DNA from: Plasmopara viticola
Taxonomy: Eukaryota; Oomycota; Peronosporomycetes; Peronosporales; Peronosporaceae
Length of the DNA stretch: 64,000 nucleotides
Direction of reading: 5' to 3'
NCBI GenBank assembly: GCA_001695595.3
Contig: MBPM02000001.1
Location: 2,356,001 to 2,420,000, forward strand
The notes below the pieces were generated by a model. That model was given only the letters and a program-made list of their open reading frames with translations, had not been told where the DNA came from and made no database searches. This document shows positions 37,301 through 49,000 of the stretch, one piece after another; the stretch's first letter is position 1, and the number at the start of each line of letters is the position of its first letter. The translations under genes and the position numbers were made by a program.

Positions 37301-39249
37301 CTAAACCGATGGCACGAGAATTGATGCCGAACGTTTTTTTTCGTGGGGTCAAGACAGATCAGGTGCCCATTGAAGTCTTTCCTTGATGCTATTCAAACTG
37401 CTCTACAGTTACTTCAGACAAAGACTTTGCGAATTTTGCATAGCCAAAACCAAATTTATATATACATATATATATTTGGCTATTTTTCGATTCTACCGTG
37501 GTGTTGTCTTGGACCAAACCTTTTATTTTCTCGAGCTCTGCTCCAACCCCAAAACTGCTATATAAAGAGCCGAGAAATCAATATTTTCCAATGCAACAAA
37601 TTGATTTTTTTGGTCTTAAAGTTTCGAATTTGTTTAATTAATCTAAATGGGCTTTCAAAGCCGCATTATCTCATACAGAGCGACTATGGACAAAAACGAT
37701 GTCTGATAGAAATTCTAGTGACTAAAACAGCCATGTGACCAGTAACTGCATATCGCCAAAAAGCGAATTTGGGAGCTCCTCTGTCATCACTTAACAACGT
37801 TGGTGTTCGTACTATCCACTATGGTGCGAAAAACTTGTTAGATCCACGCCACTGGAGCTTTAGCTGGTCCACGTGTACACTGACTGACTCAGACATGCGG
37901 TTCTATGTGCCATGATTAGCCCTTCCGCGATACACTACGTATTTTTGCTCTTTTTCAATGAACTTTGTGCAATAGCAGCCACCCCGCTTTAAACCGGCCA
38001 AATCATCTGCACTATACATCGTACACCAGTTAAAATTATCAGACAAAACCTTTTTCTTCAAAAGAAGTGATTGTGCAGGTACTTCTGCACTGCACAGCTT
38101 TTTATAAGCACAAGCCGTTCGCCATTTTGCGCTTGGCTTTCGATGCCAAAAGAGTAATGACAACATCAAAATTTGACTCTCGTTTCTTGTCAATGGCACT
38201 GATGAGATTGCACTGATCTCATAACATTTGTTATTGTTTAGTGAGAAAGTAAGTCGTGGCTGGTACAAAGCCAATTTCATGCTATCTCACTTATATATGG
38301 GATTTTTGATACCGGGTCTCCAAGCTTTGTATCCGTACCTGTTTATTTCTCAACAATTTACAAATTATTCACCAAAATGTTGAACATTTTAAGATTTTTA
38401 AATCTAGGTGAAACGCTCGCTGCATATAAGAATGATTTGTGACACCTTTATCCGGAACAAAGGAGAACGAATCGACCTTCAGGTTGCTGTTTTACCAATC
38501 GACTTGCATGTTTTCAAAATATACTTTGCTTGAAACTGGCATGCTTAACATTCTTTGAGGGCCAACAACTCCAATGTTCCTACCAGTGTCTGTTACTAAG
38601 GCGCACATGTTGTGCCATGGCGGCCTGTAGGTACACCCAAAAATCAATCGAATATCGCATTTTCTTTCATTTCTGCGGAGATGTGCTCCCACGCTACTGT
38701 TAGTACTTAAATTTCCACCTGCTATCTACTCTGCATCGCAGAGCTTTGTTGCCCGTAGTTAGTGTAGCACTTCTTACCTACGCTATACTTAATTAAAGTC
38801 TCTGGCCGATGGTGCTGCGAGCGGATATTGATACCCGCTAGAAAACGTTTATGACCTGCCAAAATACTTAACTAATACAGGTAAGTCAATCTTAATACTA
38901 GTTGTTCGTATTTGTCATATCACTCATAAGCAATGGGCAAAAGAAGCAGCATATTGTTGCTTGAGGAAGTGGCATAGTTGACATCGAGGTCAGTCATTAA
39001 ATTCTGTTTTGAATTTCCTCGACATTGTTTAAGATCGACTCGATTCAGCACGATAACGAGCATATATAATCTATAAAATTTCCATTCGTTGCAAAAAGAG
39101 CGAGTCGAATATTGTCGCTAATTTTAAAGTTAGGTTTTTTGGATCGCCTTTGTAATTGCTAGTTTATGTACTAAAGAATTTTGACATCAAGAGCCTTAGG
39201 CCGTCCATGGACACAAATACATTGATTTGTCCGAAGATTGTCACCTTCA
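37301..39249. other. Gene-poor tract between repeat copies B and C
   Basis: No gene is recognised. It contains an AT microsatellite at about 37457-37475. Longer open frames (for example 37903-38280 minus) show no family signature. Confidence 0.4.
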
Positions 39250-39840
39250 TACCAAAGTGCATTAACTCCCTTAGCTTATACTTTGATTGTAAAGCTCGAG
39301 GGTAACTTGCTTGTAGCTTGATCGTTGAAAAACCAGAAAGTTTGCCGGAAGTAGTGTTGCTCAAATTTTCCATTACATTTGTAAGCAGGGGTGAATGAAA
39401 TGGCTTAAGCCCGGCATCCTAAGCAAAAATATGCGACACCTCTTAGACCTGCTCAATTAGGCCAGACGTCGCTACTGGCAGAAAGAAAGCGGCACATTGT
39501 GCACGGGCGAGTAGATGTTATAATTCTTTTCCTTAAAGGAAAAAGTGCAAAATTTGCTGGCTCGTCTTTTACAAGCGTTGCAACCACCAAAGCTATTAAA
39601 ACTGGTGGCGCAACCATGTTGCTCATCTACAAGAAAAGCTGCAGCTGCAACAGCCAGTGTTTGGAATTGCGCAAATTGCACTCCAGCAGATACGTCTATA
39701 TGTCCAACATTTCTTGCGAGGACTATATTCAGGAATAGACGTGAGTTTGAACTCCGAAAGTTTCAAATTTTAGCTCCGACCTCCAGAGGTGCTCCGTGCC
39801 AATAACTGTCTTCCTTTAGAGCTTGTGTGCTGGTCTCGCG
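39250..39840. repeat. Decayed interspersed repeat, copy C (inverted)
   Basis: Reverse-complement relative of copy A. It shares the AGCTGCAGCTGCAA core (about 39640), a CAACCATGTTGCTCATCTACAAGA block, AGATACGTCTATA, and CCGGAAGTAGTGTTGCTCAA (about 39345-39365). The plus strand encodes PADTSICPTFLARTIFRNRR, matching the minus strand of copy A. Stops follow, so it is not a live gene. Confidence 0.6.
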
Positions 39841-42282
39841 GAGAGTCTTCAACGAAACGACCAAGAGCGATTGACTGCTATTAGTAATTTAACACCGTCG
39901 AAGTTATAGAGCTCACTTGTAGTATCATGGTCGGATACGATCCCGATAATCAAGCATTACCGCTTTAAGCGCAAATATGTAAGAGAGTATCTTCTCTACT
40001 CGTACGAAATGACACAGTAAGTTTGGCAGTACCTTAGTACGAGGTTATCTAATCTAAGACTTGGTGCCTTTTGTCGTCTGAGAGTTGCCGTGCGATATTC
40101 AGTTGAATAACGAGGAGCCCAAATTTGCATCTTACACTTAAGGTGTTTAGACTCTTAAAAGACGGTCTACTCGTGACACCAGCGTTTTATACCCCGGCGG
40201 CGAGTTATTTGGCCACGTTGAAATGCTAATACAAGATAAATACCTCCTAAAAAGGCCAGGACACTTTTTATAATATAAAGTGCTTTAAGCTTCTGCAAAG
40301 TTTTGGAAAGCGTGTTATCTCACCAGAAGCGCTGCTTGTCGACCGTGTCATTTGTCTCCTTTACCAGTTTCTTATAAAAAAAAATTCTGATGCTTTTCGT
40401 ACTATACTGAACATGCTCGCAATGGATCCTCTATAGACCGATATTCAGACCGAGCGACTTAATTGTGTCTTCGAAAACGAGTTAGATTGTGTGCACATAG
40501 ACACGTTAATATGACATAGCAGCATTCTCTCACACGCTAAGCTTGCATCGAACAATGATGTCATGCCTCAGCAAAATGCACATCGTTCGATGTAAAAAAG
40601 CTAGTCTTTGTGTTTTCTTTATGTGTTAATCCTATGACGAAGTAAAGTATCAACTGATGCAACTTTTTCGTCATCTGACTGTAAGTGTCGCTTTTATGCA
40701 ATTGCATTACGTAAGAATAAAGATTGTGCGAGCTTGGTCAAAATGCTACCAACTTCGGTATTTTTAACCATCTTCTGATGGAGTTTGCGGTCACTATCCT
40801 TATAACTGAGCGCAAGAAGCTTCCAAAACCTTTAGCTTCTAATGAGGCATCCGCGAATTTGGCGTTGGCTTAAATTGAGCCGGTGTGGATTGTGAGACTG
40901 CCCACAGAGCCAGGCCTCATTAACTGTGTGGTCCAATCGAACTCAGCTATGTTGACGGTGGTATACTCCTTCAAGCTGAAAATTTTGCTTTTAATTATGA
41001 GCACATGAGGCGAATTACCTCATATATTGCTGTAACATAATTATCCAATTTTTTTCATGTTTGCTTACTCAGTTTCGCCGATAGATAAATTTGTGTCTGT
41101 AGGACCATTACTTTTCCATTTCTTAGTAGATCAGAGCGCGGGTCATCGCGCGTACATGCGGCAAAAAGATGGCTCTTACAGTTGGAGTCATAAATGTGAC
41201 AGAAGCTAGCTCATGATTCGGACGTCGTGATAACGCGATAGCCAAATTATTATGCTGTACTGCGTTATTCTTTCCCTTAAAGTAAGGCTCCTCGTAGAAG
41301 AAACGCCATCTCACCACACTCTTTAAGATACAAGGTGACTGTGCCGTGATACGTGGAGACGTAAGTTTAAGCAACAGATGTCTTAGATTAGGAGGGGCAA
41401 ACCCTGAATGTGGCAAGAACATATTTTTTATCGTAAGTAGAATTTTAATAGAAAAGGATTTGTTCACCTTGAGAGCCTTGACCATGAAGGTTTGATTTTG
41501 TTTTTCTAGCATTTACTTGCAGTATTGATGAATCTCTAAAGGTCCTTGACGGCCGTTTTGGATCCGACAAGGCCAGTACTGGAACGCTTAAGACTCACCT
41601 TTAGACGTTTTGGAACGTCGGTAATTCTAAACACCTTTTTATTTTAAGAGCGACCCCGTCACATTTGAGTTAAATTCACGTCACCTATGTGAATAGATGT
41701 CAAGGAAAAATTGCATATTGAAGTCATACTAGTTTAATAAACCCTTGACCATTTCTCAAGAAATTAACCTCAATACGGTCTTGGAAAATTATACTCTGTA
41801 TAAAGAAAGGTGCTAGAAGACAGTTTGTGCTAAAGATGTACTTATCTGCTTAAGTGCAAAAACTAACTTTTGCTCATGCACTTCAATACCACTTTTCACG
41901 TCCGCCATTTCGTGTTTTACATGACGTGGACAATTCGTATCAGTCTGTTTGAACGTGCACCGAATAATTGCACCACTTGGCACCTATATGTCAAAATTTT
42001 GATCAAGGCAAGACCAGTACGTACTTGAGCATACGTTAGTTGCAGTTAACAATATCGTATGAGAAGTTAAAAAAAACCTTTTAATTAGGTAAACAGTACT
42101 GTTTGTAGTGCGTCTCCGTTATAACGTACATTTATGGGAATACAATTTCTCATGTACGGCCCATAAGTGGGCGAGTGGCCAGATATAATCAATGAAGGTG
42201 CCCACAACCAGGCGCTCAATTTTCGGATGTGAGCGCTCACCCTGTTGGAATGGAACCTCTCTTTCATCTCTATTGGCCTCTC
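39841..42282. other. Gene-poor tract
   Basis: No recognisable gene, RNA or repeat. Only short, overlapping frames are present. Confidence 0.4.
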
Positions 42283-42633
42283 ATTGGTTGCAGTATTGTA
42301 TTGTATTGTATTACATTATCGCGTTGCCAAGTTATGCACGTGCTAGGCTTTATAGCTAGTCCACGGCATAGAGTGGTGTCCGCATACGTCGAGTCTCGTT
42401 CGGCGGGCAGTGCAGCCAGCCCCGAGGCCGTGAGGGTCTTCCATTATCTTGTGTAGTTCTGACTTGGTAAGAGCCCAGGTGGCGCCCTGGTGCTGGAGAC
42501 CGTCGCGTCGAGGGTGAGACTCGTTAGAGACCTGCAGATACCCAAGAGCATCTACCCGAAGCGCGCGAGCATTTAGCCCCCGCGCTTGGAAGGAGGGCGT
42601 CACCCCAACCTTTTCCGAAAAATTGGTTGCAGT
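42283..42633 (-). mobile_element. SINE-like element, copy 1, with 12-bp target-site duplication
   Basis: The body, 42295-42621, is GC-rich (unlike its surroundings) and about 90% alike by eye to copy 2. It is flanked by an exact 12-bp direct repeat, ATTGGTTGCAGT, at 42283-42294 and 42622-42633. Next to the left copy lies a short tandem repeat (ATTGT)n, which on the minus strand is a 3' tail of (ACAAT)n. Tail plus target duplication is the mark of target-primed reverse transcription, so this is a non-LTR insertion on the minus strand. No protein frame is conserved between the copies, so it is non-autonomous. No clear tRNA-type A and B boxes were found, so the SINE class is open. Confidence 0.8.
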
Positions 42634-42753
42634 GTGTTATTATAACCACATGGTTGTAATATTGTAACCGCCAACCTCCAAAAGAGAAAAAAAGATTGAT
42701 TCCTATTTCGTATGCACACACAAGTCTGAAGTTTGCGTACTTTGCACGTAACT

Positions 42754-42987
42754 CTATCTCTGCGGCTGCTGTTGACGCTGCACCTGTGTTTGCTCCTTTG
42801 TCACGTCAAACAGGAATGGAGGCGTCTGATAATTTAGCGTTAGGCGCTGTGAATACGATCTCTTAAAGCCGCGGACCTCAGATCTGGAAACCGTGCATAC
42901 ATTGCAGCGATGCCTTCCGTAGCCATTTAACATAACCAAAACAGCGGGCAGAAATATAAGCTTTGCGACCGAAAAGGCTGGCAACAT
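42754..42987 (-). CDS. Candidate small secreted protein between the two SINE copies
   Basis: 77 residues from an ATG at 42987. The first ~24 residues look like a signal peptide (MLPAFSVAKLIFLPAVLVML then NGYG). The mature part is basic and polar with two cysteines (RCNVC) and ends in a glutamine-rich tail (QVQRQQQPQR). No RXLR-dEER or known effector motif is present. It lies 120 bp from SINE copy 1 and 345 bp from copy 2. It could be a lineage-specific effector-like gene or a chance frame. No homologue is recognised. Confidence 0.35.
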   Translation of the reverse strand: MLPAFSVAKLIFLPAVLVMLNGYGRHRCNVCTVSRSEVRGFKRSYSQRLTLNYQTPPFLFDVTKEQTQVQRQQQPQR

Positions 42988-43319
42988 ATTAGAGAAGCAT
43001 ACTTAGCGAAACGCAGAGCTATCTCGGGGCCGGCCAGACTGATCAACAGCTATCAAAAATACAGATACCTTTTCAGCAAGAAGATAGTGTGGTCATGCGT
43101 GTGTGCCTCGAGCTCACTTACTTCCACCATGCATCCGACTACATATAACATTACAAGTAATCTATACGTTTTATAAATATCATATGATTGCTCTTTGGAA
43201 GCAATTCAAACTGTATAAAACACTACTTGCTAATTTCGCAAAAAATGTAAAAGGTATTGCGACGAGAATCTGGAGCGTAAAAAAAGTCTGTTGGGCCACC
43301 TTTTTGACAACATCGTTTG

Positions 43320-43666
43320 TAAGAAACATGTAATGCAATGTAATGTATCACGTTATCGCGTTGCCAAGTTATGCACGTGCTAGGCTTTATGGCTAGTCCA
43401 CGGCATAGAGTGATGTCCTCATACGTCGGGTCTCGTTCGGCGGGCAGTGCATCCAGCACCGAGGTCGTGAGGGTCTTCCATTTTTTTTAGCTCTGACTTG
43501 GTAAGAGCCCAGGTGGCGCCCGGTGCTGGAGACCGTCGCGTCGAGGGTGAAACTCGTTAGAGACCTGCAGATGCCCGAGAGCACCTGCCCGAAGCGCGCG
43601 AGCATTTTGCCCCCGCGCTTGGAAGGAGGGCGTGACCCCAACCTTTTCCGAGATTAAGAAACATGT
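43320..43666 (-). mobile_element. SINE-like element, copy 2, with 12-bp target-site duplication
   Basis: The body, 43332-43654, is the same family as copy 1. It is flanked by an exact direct repeat TAAGAAACATGT at 43320-43331 and 43655-43666. The left end carries a degenerate AATGCAATGTAATGTAT tail, the minus-strand 3' end. The target sequence differs from that of copy 1, so the two are separate insertions rather than a duplicated block or a pair of LTRs. Confidence 0.8.
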
Positions 43667-44094
43667 GGTTAAGGAAAAAAAATGGTTACTTTGAACAATT
43701 CAAGGATAGATAGGAGTGAACTATGAGCAACAATCGGTAATAGAATGCGAAACAGGGGAAAATGTGCAGTCACTGCACGATTTGTACTCTTCGTGGGACT
43801 AGCACTTCATCAAATATGCGTCTCAAAATACAAAATAATATATAAAATACAACTGCCACACGACACATTAAATATAACAAAAACAGAAAAAATACTGCGG
43901 TATTTCACCAAGTCCACTATCAAGTCAAGGTAACAAATGCTCGGGCTGATGTTTGCATTATGGGCTCGTAGATTATAAAACTTGTGCCGAATCTAAGCTC
44001 TTTCGATCTTTCCACCACAATGGAGTCTAATCAATGGCAGGTCGGAGCCTTAGTGACAGGCGGCGACTGCCTAGACCAATTAGGTGGGGTGCTC
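43667..44094. other. Intergenic, downstream of GH6
   Basis: About 430 bp with no recognisable feature; it should include the 3' end of the GH6 transcript. Confidence 0.35.
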
Positions 44095-45320
44095 TCAAGC
44101 GAAGAAGCGGGGGGCGGCATTAGTGGACGCGAACGGAGGAGCGGTGGGGCCATCTGGAATGGTCATATACCAAGGAGCAGGGGAAACCGCCTGAGTGATG
44201 AGCGTCCTTGACTGGATCATTGGGGACTTGGCCTGGATCGTTGGCGGAGTAGGGGTGTTTCCCGCTTCAATCGATTTCATACCAAGCTCATGCACTAAGA
44301 AACCTTGGTCCCACAGCTTTTCAAATGCCGTCTCGTAAAAAACGCCGACCTTTGGTCCTCCGTTGCAAGCGTCGTCGCTCTCTCCTGGGGCTTTAATCCA
44401 CATTAAGTAATCCACATTCGGGAAGTTGGTTTCCGACGTAGGTGGAGCACCAATACCTGCCGTAAGAATGTTGCAATGATCCTCATTTTGGGGCGCACTA
44501 TGTAGAAAAGAATTGTAGAGAAAAGTTAGAGATACGAGAGAATTATTCGTCACATCAATAAGCAAAACACGTACACATAGTTCCTGCTCGTATCGATAAT
44601 ACAATTCAATTCAGTCGATTCGGTGGCGTTTTGGAATTTAGCGCAAAGCTCGACCATCTCGGTGGTGCTACGGTAGTTGCGTGTATTGAGAACGATGCCA
44701 CGTAAGCGTTTCGACGCACTGAGCTCCTCAACGACAGGAATAATCTTTAAAAAAAGATGTTCATACATGAGCGTCCAGTAGCCAAGATCCAAGTACAGCT
44801 CCGCCTTCGCGTTCTTTGAAAGGGCTTCAATAGCAATTTTGAGATTCTCGAGGTATTTTAATTTTTCACCGCAACCAGTATCATCCACCTGGAGTGCAGC
44901 AGCATCAGGCTCGATGATATAAAGCACCTTCCGGTCACCAACGCCGGTAGTCAGATTCTTGAGGAACTCCTGGTAGGCGGCCGTGCTATCGACTGAACCA
45001 GCAGTGGATACTCCACTTTGACAATCCTTGTTTGGGAGACCATAAACGACAATGGTCATAAGCGAGTCCTCAGGGCACTTGGAAGTGATGTTTTGAAGCA
45101 TCGTGGTTCGATCGGCGGCCGACAGACGATCAGTGTACCAAGCAGCAATAGGGTACTCCTCCAAGGCATTGATTGCATAAGTAAGGTGTGGGAACTCGAC
45201 CTTGGCTTGACCATATGAAGTAGGTGGAATGGAACATAGTTTGTCCGCATCGACGTTGAGGGTAGACATGCTCAAAAGGAGCGACGCTATTGAGATGGCC
45301 GAACGCAATGTCTTGGTCAT
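44095..45320 (-). CDS. Secreted glycoside hydrolase family 6 (cellobiohydrolase/endoglucanase type)
   Basis: Hydrolyses beta-1,4-glucan, working outside the cell on plant or own cell-wall cellulose. Two exons: 44575-45320 and 44095-44497 (1149 nt, 382 residues, in frame). A signal peptide is clear (MTKTLRSAISIASLLLSMST, cut near residue 25). GH6 hallmarks in order: IAAWYTDR (about 59), IVVYGLPNKDC (the catalytic-loop region), YIIEPDAAALQ (acid region), LYLDLGYWTLM, GIVLNTRNYRSTTEM, CIIDTSRNY at the exon junction, and MWIKAPGESDDACNGG (W-x-K-x-PGESDG motif). After the domain comes a proline/threonine/serine-rich tail of about 60 residues (NTPTPPTIQ..) without a carbohydrate-binding module. GH6 enzymes are known in oomycetes. 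The exact donor at the intron is the only soft point. Confidence 0.92.
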
Positions 45321-45847
45321 GGCACGAAGTGGAAGGTGGTGTTGCGCGCTAGAATGCTAATTGAATAATTAATGGATCTCGAAGCATGACTTTGGTGTGT
45401 CTCAAGTGATCAGGAATTGCATCTGAGATCGGAAGCCGATGGAAAGGCTCAATACAATATGTCATTCCAATCATAGTCTAATTCTAGTCCTCTCAATATG
45501 TCATTCCGATTTCTAGTATTCTCAACATCTTCGTGTTGACTACGAAGGGGACCTAAGGTAAACTCATAGGGACTCGCGGTTTACCTGCCGTCTAGCAAAT
45601 GCCATTTTCATTTTTTAAACTTGCTAGCCAGTGTCTATAGTCGACCATTCTCAGGCAAATGAAGAGTCAAAAAGGTGCCAATAAGGTTCACTTTTACCGG
45701 CTCTATATAAGCAAATTCACTCTTACTGGCTCTATGTAAGCAAGTTCAGATACTTCCAAGTCTCGCATATGTTTTGAAGCTCGAATGTCTCGAAGATAAG
45801 CTGGGAAAGGCTTCAAAAAATTCTCTGTATTTTAAAGTTATCGCGAT
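45321..45847. other. Intergenic between GH6 promoter and Copia LTR
   Basis: Holds the GH6 upstream region. A short sequence CTCAATATGTCATTCC occurs twice (about 45449 and 45495), and a related AAGTTCACT/CTTTTAC-type segment (GGCTCTAT..AAGCAA) is repeated near 45695 and 45728. These are small direct repeats with no known function. Confidence 0.4.
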
Positions 45848-46063
45848 TGTTGGCTTGTTGGTAGAATCCGAAGTGAATACATTTTAGGTCCTTAGTTCGC
45901 TACACTGTGCTACATTCAAGCCTATCCGTCTAGATCATTCTAGAAGTAACCGTATTTATCTAACCAATTAACAAATACCATTATGTTCGTAACCAATATC
46001 CGCAACCATGATAGTAACTGTAAACATTACCGTAATAGTTGTGACGTCATCCACGCACATTTA
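45848..46063 (-). repeat. Copia element, 3' LTR (left end)
   Basis: Matches the right LTR over its length, including CTATCCGTCTAGATCATTCT and ACATTACCGTAATAGTTGTG, with substitutions and a roughly 18-bp net difference. In + coordinates it runs from TGTTGG to CATTTA; the terminal TG of the minus strand has become TA, a sign of age. Confidence 0.8.
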
Positions 46064-46092
46064 GCGGTGTATCTTAGCACTCCCACTCACCG

Positions 46093-49000
46093 CTAATGTC
46101 GAGTTTGCTTTGATTCTTGCTTCTTGATGCCTGTCTTTTCGCGTAGAAACTTGAGCGTCTTAGTCCCGAGAGCCTTGGTAAGCATGTCCGCGAGCTGATG
46201 CTTTGTGTCGACGTAGTCGATTTGGATCGTTCTGTATTCAACGTTTTCTCGCGTAAAGTGATGCTTGATGTCGACATGCTTACTTCTGGCATGATATCCC
46301 GCATTATGGCCCAGTGCTATTGCCCCTTGGTAGTCCCCCCAGACTTGCGTTGCATAATTTTGGTTTTTGCCCATGTCCTTCAAGATCGCGCGCATCCACA
46401 AAACTTCCTGGGTGCACAGGCTTAGTGCCATATACTCGGCTTCTGCTGAACTCAGTGCCACCATACTCTGAAATTTCGACTTGAAAACCACCGATTCATC
46501 ACTGATTTTAACCACCACGCTAGATACAGATCGCCTGTCGTCGATGTTGCTTCCCCAGTCTGCGTCCGCGAATGTTTCAGCTATAATGTTGCTGGTCCCT
46601 TCTTCATATACAATTCCATGCAGGCGCGTTTGACTTCGAGTATCTTAGCACACGAATCGCGGCCCGCCAATGCTGTATTCCAGATTTTTCGAGAAATCTT
46701 GATAGCTGCGTAACTACGTAGGCAATGTCCGAACTCGTACATATTGTTATGTACATGAGACAGCCGATGAGAGAGCGATATGGCTTTAATTGCATTTCAG
46801 TAGCTTCTGCATCTGTTCCTGGCGATTGCCCTTTGGAAAGCTTGAGATTGGAGGCACGTGGGTTATCGGTCGTCTTTGCGTTCTGCTGACCGAATCGTTG
46901 CTGAACGTCGTCAATGTAACGTGTTTGCTTGATCATAAGCGTTCCGGCTTTCTTGTCGTGATCAATCTCCGTTCCCAAGATAAACTTTGTGTCACCAAGC
47001 TCCTTCATATTAAAAGCACTCTTGATGGCATTCTTGACTTCACGGATTTCCGCGCGGGTCTTGGCTGCAGTTTTCATATCGTCTACATAAAGGCAAACGT
47101 AGATGTGCTCACTCTTAGAGAGCTTTGCTTACACGCACTGATCCGCGCAACAACTCTTGAACCCATTTGAAACGAAGACGCCATAAATCGTTCTATTCCA
47201 GGCGTTAGCTGCTTGTCTTAACCCGTAGGTGGCCTTAATTAGCAAACAAACATGATCTCCAGTAGTCTTAACTCCAGATGGTATCTCCATTTAGATTCGT
47301 TCGCTCAGCTCACTATTTAGAAACGCAGTGTCTGCATCCAGCTGTTCCATTTCATATCTGTCTGTGACGCAAACAGCCAAGACAACCGGATTCGAATTTA
47401 TGTTCGCTACGGGGATGTACGTTTCAAAGAAACCCACACCGTACTTTTAATTTAACCTCTTTGCGACAAGCCGTGCCTTGTAGCGAACGACTTGGCCGTT
47501 CTCTTCACGCCTCTTAGCGAAACTTATCGACATCCAATCGGACGAGCAGCTCCACCCGGTATGACAGACGAAGTGCCGTTCTGTTCATGTGGTTATAGTT
47601 CAGTCTTCATTGGTGCTCGCCTTGCCATTGCTTCATCACTTGCAACTGCTTTAGCGTATGTGTTCGGAATGTCAATATCCCAGTCGATTTTGCCGCATAT
47701 GCCAACACTGCTTCGGCATGTAGTTCATCTTCGTCGATTCTTGGGCGCTTCGGAGAGGGTAATTTTTCACTTTCTTCCGATCTTCTTCATTATCCAGTTC
47801 CGAGCTGTCTTCCGGTAATAAAGTTGGCTCACGAGAACGCCTTGACCGCTCTGTGCCCGGACGAAATACCAAACGGTTCTCCTCAATTATTCGCGGAGGG
47901 GATATTCTGTCAGCTCTTGCCCAGTTGCTATCCGATATTCGAGTGCTAGTGGTCGGTCCAGATTAATATTGCGCTCTGATCCTACTTCATCCATCCAAAT
48001 ATCCTACGCTGACTCCTCGACACTGTTCATGGGTTCGTCTACCACCGGCCGTCGCTCAGCAGGAAAATTGGTCGCTTCTTCAACCATTTCCTTGAAAACG
48101 TGGGTAACCAATTCTTTTTCCGGACGCGGTGTGTCGTACATACTGTTTACTTCACGCTCATCAAGCTGGACAGATCGTGTTATTTTGATTTCTGATGATT
48201 TTACATCATAAACACGATACCCCTTCGCGTTTATAGCATATCCAAGAAGCATACACTTATAGCTCTTAGGGTCGATCTTCGTTCTTTAAGTGCTGCCAAC
48301 GTGAGAATATCCTTGGGACCCAAACACACGCAGGTGTTTAATTCGTGGTTTCGCCTCTAAGCTTACTTCGTACGGCGTCATGTTCGATCGTTCGGCGTTC
48401 ACCGATCTACTAATCAAATAGACTGCAGTGCTTACAGCTTCCGCCCTCCAAATCATTGACATGCCCTTGAAATGAAACATGCTTTTTGCCTTCTCCATGA
48501 GAGAGCGACTCATCCGTTCCGCTGCACCGTCTGGTTGGGGGCTGTAAGGTACAGTTCGCTAATGCATGATACCATCCCGGGAGCACAAAGCTGTGACCTT
48601 CTTGTTCACGAATTTCGCTCCATTGTCAAAGCGAATGCACCTAATTTGCTCTTTCTATTGCTTTTCAAGACAAATCTTATATTCGGCGAGCTTCGCGGCG
48701 ACCTCACTCTTACTCCTCAGGAGGTAAGCATCTACGAAACGTGAAAAATTATCCACAAATGCTAGCACATACCTGGTTCCTCTTTTCGATAACGTTTGCA
48801 TAGGTACCATCACCATCGTATGATTCAGCTCCAAAACACGCGGTGTCTTGGATATTGATTGTGAAGGAAACGACGATTCGGTCTGCTTTCCTTTCATACA
48901 TCCACTGCATATAGTCTTTATACCACTGCGTAAAGCTGGCATACCATACGTGGCATGCTGAGTTTTGACCATATCGCCCTCGCTTGTGTGCCCCATGCGC

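Noticed and set aside
42754..42987. RXLR effector
   Set aside because: There is no RXLR or dEER motif within the expected distance after the signal peptide; only a general secreted-protein call is kept.
42283..43666. The two ~325-bp direct repeats as LTRs of one 1.4-kb element
   Set aside because: Each copy has its own, different, perfect 12-bp flanking duplication and a tandem tail, so they are separate non-LTR insertions.
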